Assembly (NCBI RefSeq): GCF_014648415.1
Contig: NZ_BMRB01000002.1
Location: forward strand, 1,385,260-1,449,259
Length of the DNA stretch: 64,000 bases
Origin: Actinokineospora fastidiosa
Lineage (GTDB): Bacteria > Actinomycetota > Actinomycetes > Mycobacteriales > Pseudonocardiaceae
Reading direction: 5' to 3'
Part shown: positions 52,201 to 64,000 of the stretch, one piece after another
Layout: each line of letters opens with the position of its first letter
Position numbering within the stretch: position 1 is the first letter of the stretch
Program-made: the position numbers and the translations under genes
Notes under the pieces: model-generated
The model's input: only the letters and a program-made list of their open reading frames with translations
What the model was told of the DNA's origin: nothing
The model's database searches: none

Positions 52201-55200
52201 TGCGGGTGAGCAGGGCGGCGAAGGCGGCCCGCAGCAGCATGAACGGGCTGGCGTTGGCGGCCTTGGCGAGCGCGGCGAGGCGCGTCTGGGTGTCCTTGTC
52301 GATGGCGACGGGGACGCGACCGCCGGTCGAGCTCGGGACCGCGGGACGGGGGCGGTCGGTGGGGAGGGAGAGCTGGTCGGGGATGCCGCGCAGGCGGTCG
52401 GTCCAGTAGGCGAGCTGGCGGGCGATGGTGCTCTCCGGGTCGTCCTCACTGCCGAGGACGTCGCGGTGCCAGAGGGTGTAGTCGGCGTACTGGACGGGGA
52501 GGTCCGTCCACTGTGGCTGGTTGTTGTGCGCGCGGGCGGTGTAGGCGTGGGCGAGGTCGCGGGCGAGGGGGGCCATGGACCAGCCGTCGGCGGCTATGTG
52601 GTGGAGGACGAGGACGAGCACGTGGTCGTCGGGGGCGATGGTGAGGAGGTGGGCGCGGAGGGGCGGGTCGGTGGTGAGGTCGAAGGCGGTGTTGGCAAGG
52701 TCTTTGATGGCGTTGTGGATGGTTTCGTCGGTTATCCACAAGGGGTGCGGCTTGCCCTCTTGACAGGGCTGATCCGGCGTATTCTGGAAAGAAGAGGGCG
52801 GTTTGCCCCCGGTTGGGGCGGGGCGTGTCCCAGTGGGGGTGTGGGGGTTAGCAGGGTTGGGGTGGGAGGTTGTGGGAGTGGTGGGGTGGGGTGGGTTTGC
52901 GTTGTGGGGGGTGGTGTCCGCGGGTGGTTGGGGGGTGGTGCGGTCTCCTTGGGCGAGGGCGGGCGTGTTGGTGGGGTCAGCGCACGTTGCGGGGGTGTTG
53001 CGGGCGGACGGGGGTGCGGGGGTGCTGCCGTTGGTGTGTGCGGACACGGGGGTGCTGCCGTGGTCGGCAGGGGTTGCGGGTGCGGGGGTGCCGGCTAGGT
53101 GGGTGTGGGCCAGTTCGACCTCGTGGGCGGCGAGGATCAGTTGGTGGGGGGTGCCGTTGTGGTCCGGGTAGATGGTGCGCAGGGATTCGTGGCGGGCCAC
53201 TACGTCGGAGAGGGCTTGGCGGAGGGTGGTGGGGTTGAGGGGGCCGGTCAGGCGTAGGGCTACCGGCATGGTGTACGCGGCTCCGCCCATGCGGTTGAGG
53301 AACCACAGTCTGCGTTGGGCGTCCGACAACGGGATGGGGGTCGGGCGGACGCGGGGGGTCAGGGCTGGGCGGGTGGGGTCTTGGGGGGTGGTGAGGCGGG
53401 TTGCCAGGGATTCGACGGTGGGGGACTCGAAGAGGGTGCGGACGGTCAGGTCGACGTCCAGGGCCGCTCGGATCCGGCCTACCAGGCGGGTGGCCAGGAG
53501 GGAGTGGCCGCCTAGGTCGAAGAAGCTCTGGGTGACGCCCACCGACTCCACGGACAGGACTTCGGCGAAGAGGGCGCACAGGGTGCGTTCCACGTCCGTC
53601 TCCGGGCCTCGGCCCGTGGCCGTGAGGTCGGGGGCGGGGAGGGCTTTGCGGTCGAGTTTGCCGTTGGGGGTGACGGGGAGTTCGTCGAGGACGACGATGG
53701 CGGCGGGGACCATGTAGTCCGGCAGGCGGTCGGCGACGCGGGCCCTGGCCGCCGCCGGATCGACGGCGCCGACCACGTAGCCCACCAGGCGGCGGTCGCC
53801 GGGGCGGTCCTCGCGGGCGATCACGGCGGCCTGGGCGACGCCGGGCGCGGACAGCAGGGCCGACTCGATCTCGCCGAGTTCCACGCGGAAGCCGCGGATC
53901 TTGACCTGCTCGTCCGCCCGGCCGACGAAGACCAGCTCGCCGTCGGGCGTCCAGCGCACCAGGTCGCCCGTGCGGTACATCCGGGCGCCGGGCTCGAAGG
54001 GGTTCGCCACGAACCGCTGGGCCGTGAGGGATGGGCGGCGGAGGTAGCCGCGGGCCAGGCCGTCGCCCGCGACGTACAGCTCGCCCGGGACGCCGGGGGG
54101 CACCGGGCGCAGGGCGGCGTCGAGGACGTAGCAGCGCAGGTTGGTGACCGGCCTGCCGATCGGCGGGACGCCGCCGGGGCTGAGCGGGCCGCTCACCGAG
54201 GTGGCGACCGTGGTCTCCGTCGGGCCGTAGCCGTTGATCATGCGCCGGTCGGACGACCAGCGGGCGACCAGGTCCGGCGAGCACGCCTCCCCCGCCGTCA
54301 CCAGCATCGACGGGACGAGGTCCGGCGCCGGGTCCGTGGCGGCGAGCACGACCGGGGGCAGGGTGGCGTGGGTGACGCGGCGCGCGCGCAGGACGGCGGT
54401 CAGCGGCTCGCCGGGCAGCATGGCCTCGGGGTCGGCCATGACCAGGGTGCCGCCGGAGAACAGCGCCATCGCGATCTCCCAGAACGCCGCGTCGAAGCTC
54501 GGCGAGGCGAACTGGAGCACCCGGGCGTCCGGGCCGACGTCCAGCCCGGCGTGCGTGCGGACCATGGCGGGCACCCCGGCATGGGTCACGACGACGCCCT
54601 TCGGCTTGCCCGTCGACCCGGAGGTGTAGATGACGTACGCGGGATGCGCGGGCAGCGCCCGCTCCCCCGGCGATTCCGCCGGGTACTCGGAGAAGTCGCC
54701 CAGCACCAGCCGGGGGACGTCCGGGATGACGGCGTCCGCGCGGGCGTCCACCAGCGCCAGGACGGGCCGGGCGTCGTCGAGCATGTACCGGATGCGGTCG
54801 GCCGGGTAGTCGGCGTCGACCGGCAGGTACGCCGCGCCCGCCTTCGACACCGCGAGCAGCGCGACGATCAGCTCGACCGAGCGGGCCGCCGACACCGCGA
54901 CGATGTCCTCCGGCCCGACGCCGCGCTCGATCAGCGCGTGCGCCAGCCGGTTCGCCCGCGCGTCCAGTTCGGCGTAGCCGACCACGGTGTCGCCGAACTC
55001 CAGGGCGGGCGCGTCCGGGCGCTCCCGCACGTGCTTCTCGAACAGCCGGGGGATCGTCGCCGGGGCGACCTCCGCCGCGCTGGCGTTCCACTCCCCCAGG
55101 ACGCGGCGGCGCTCGACGGAGGACAGCGGGTCCACCCGGCCCACCGCGCGGTCGGGGTTCGCCGCGATCGCCGACAGCAGCCGGACCAGGCGATCCATCG

Positions 55201-56415
55201 TGGACTCGATCTGCGCGTCGCCGAAGACGTCCGCGCGGTAGGACAGGCGCAGCTGCAGGTCGGGTCCGGCGGTCCCGGCGGCGAAGCTCAGCGGGTAGTG
55301 CGTGCCGTCGGTCGTCGGGACGCCGCTGACGCGCAGCCCGGCGACGGTCAGCGTGTCGTCGTCGGAGTCCACCGGGTAGTTCTGGAACACCGTGACGGTG
55401 TCGAACAGCTTCTGGTGGCCCGCCAGCCGCTGCACCTCGGCGAGGTGGGTGTGCTGGTAGGGCATCAGGTCCGACTGCGCGACCTGCAGCCGCTCCAGCA
55501 TGACGGCCAGCGGCTCGGCCCAGTCCCAGGAGACGCGCACGGGCAGGGTGTTGATGAACAGCCCGACCATGGACTCGATGCCCGGGATCTCCGGCGGCCT
55601 GCCCGACACGGTCGCCCCGAACACGACGTCGGAGCGCCCGGTGAGCGCGCCGCACAGCAGGCCCCACGCGCCCTGGGTGAGGGTGCTCATCGTCAGCCCG
55701 CGCTCGCGCCCGCGCCGGTGCAGCGCGGCGGCGAGTTCGGTCGGGACGACCCGGATCAGCGTCCTCGGCCGGGCGGGCGCCGGGTCGAGGTCGGCGGGCG
55801 CCAGCAGCGTCGGCTCGTCGAGGCGCGCCATCGCCCGCCGCCACGCGTCCTCGGCCGCCGACGCGTCCTGGGCGGCGATCCAGGCGAGGTAGTCGCGGTA
55901 CGGCGTCACGGGCGGCAGGTCACCGCCCTGGTAGAGGGTGAACAGCTCGCGCACCAGGATCGGCATGGACCAGCCGTCGAGCAGCAGGTGGTGCTTGGTC
56001 ATCGCCAGCCGGAAGCGCCCGGGGGCCAGCCGGTAGACCGCGAACCGCAGCAGCGGCGGCGTCGCGAGGTCGAACCGGGTGGCCCGGTCGGCGGCGTGGC
56101 GGGAGGCCAGCTCGGCCTCCCGCGCCACCGGGTCCAATGCGGACAGGTCGACCTGCGTCCACGGCACGGCCACCGAGCGCGGGATGACCTGCACCGGCTC
56201 GGGGAGACCGGCGTGCTGGAAACCCGCGCGCAGGTTGGCGTGCCGGTCCAGCAGGGCGTTCGCCGCTGCCCGCAGGGCCTTCACGTCCAGCCTGCCCTCG
56301 ATGTCGACCAGCAGCTGGGAGACGTAGAGGTCCTCGCCCCGGTCGTCGAGCAGCGTCTGGAACAGCAGCCCCTCCTGCAGCGGGGACAGGGGCAGCACGT
56401 CGGAGATCTTCGACT

Positions 56416-56419
<4 letters not shown>
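49247..56419 (-). CDS. NRPS B: C-A-T-C-A-T-TE, terminal synthetase
   Basis: 2390 residues. C (1-440, HHLLLDGWS; follows an E domain so presumably accepts a D-residue); A3 (456-930, [10 protein letters not shown], pocket about D-A-W-T-V-A-G-V-A-K, aromatic-type); T ([10 protein letters not shown] near 970); C (from ~1025, HHIAADGWS) interrupted by a ~120-residue low-complexity insertion (1108-1227); A4 (1606-2060, pocket about D-L-T-K-L-G-V-V-N-K, Asp/Asn-type); T ([10 protein letters not shown] near 2110); type I thioesterase (2163-2390, GWSFGG and CTHDEM). The GTG overlaps the NRPS A stop (GTGA). The N-terminus [18 protein letters not shown] is a docking-type start. The thioesterase makes this the last synthetase of the line. 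Confidence 0.95.
52738..53097 (-). other. Low-complexity Pro/Thr/Asn-rich insertion inside a condensation domain
   Basis: Codes ~120 residues between ELAHTHL and [10 protein letters not shown] in the second C domain of NRPS B. The composition is Pro, Thr, Ala, Asn, His and Ser, with repeated short units such as NTPA, TTP and STP, and likely disordered. The equivalent C domain of NRPS A has only a few residues at this point, before the HHIAADG active site. The frame stays open through it, so it should be translated. Confidence 0.85.

Positions 56420-64000
<7,581 letters not shown>

Noticed and set aside
49874-53098. A 1074-codon open frame on the plus strand
   Set aside because: It is the antisense of NRPS B in high-GC DNA; the composition is Gly/Val/Arg/Asp-rich without domains, while the minus strand has a perfect NRPS.

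Overview
The window is high-GC, densely coded DNA from an actinomycete. GTG starts, 4-bp start/stop overlaps, an IdeR/DmdR-type iron box, an LPxTG surface protein, Tat and lipoprotein signals and large NRPS genes all fit. A Pseudonocardiales-type host (Saccharothrix/Lentzea/Actinokineospora-like) is my inference; nothing here fixes the genus.

1-16.2 kb is a metal-acquisition region with three FecB/FecCD uptake systems. System I (minus strand, running off the left edge) has an MFS exporter, an Fe(II)/2-oxoglutarate oxygenase, a binding lipoprotein and a permease. System II (5.2-9.0 kb, minus) has an ATPase, a binding lipoprotein and a fused double permease behind an iron box that touches the ATPase start codon. 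System III (9.3-16.2 kb) has two divergent operons. One encodes a SAM methyltransferase, a DUF364/Rossmann protein and a cysteine-synthase-fold PLP enzyme. The other encodes an MFS exporter, a binding lipoprotein, a permease and an ATPase. A Zur/Fur-family-like 7-1-7 palindrome lies between them. Together they look like a compact make-export-reimport metallophore system without an NRPS or NIS synthetase, possibly zinc-regulated. It is the best candidate here for an undescribed system. A secreted subtilase (3.9-5.1 kb) sits among these systems.

16.2-20.6 kb holds a BASS/ACR3-like carrier with a MerR regulator, a secreted alpha/beta hydrolase, a small voltage-sensor-type channel with a non-canonical filter, and a DUF1622 membrane-protein pair.

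20.6-43 kb is accessory DNA. Two decayed tyrosine-integrase 3' ends, each followed by the same ~60-bp sequence, lie 21.7 kb apart; the right one abuts a tRNA-Leu(CAA)-like gene. Between them are a pentapeptide-repeat protein, a zinc-ribbon/membrane pair, an HExxH metallopeptidase, unknown membrane proteins, a DyP peroxidase, a beta-helix lipoprotein, an LPxTG protein, three regulator-plus-enzyme units with visible operators (TetR/SDR, VOC/PadR, SDR/TetR) and a serine beta-lactamase-like hydrolase. Several 0.4-0.9-kb stretches hold no supportable gene.

43-45.6 kb holds a DUF899 protein, apparently started at ATT, and an ABC1/UbiB-type kinase-like protein.

45.8-64 kb (minus, running off the right edge) is one NRPS operon: NRPS A (C-A-T-C-A-T-E, N-terminus outside the window), NRPS B (C-A-T-C-A-T-TE), a DrrAB-type exporter and a two-subunit B12-dependent glutamate mutase. 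The A-domain pockets read Thr, Asp/Asn-type (then epimerised), aromatic, Asp/Asn-type. The mutase suggests that 3-methylaspartate fills one or both Asx positions. The last condensation domain carries an unusual ~120-residue Pro/Thr/Asn-rich insertion.
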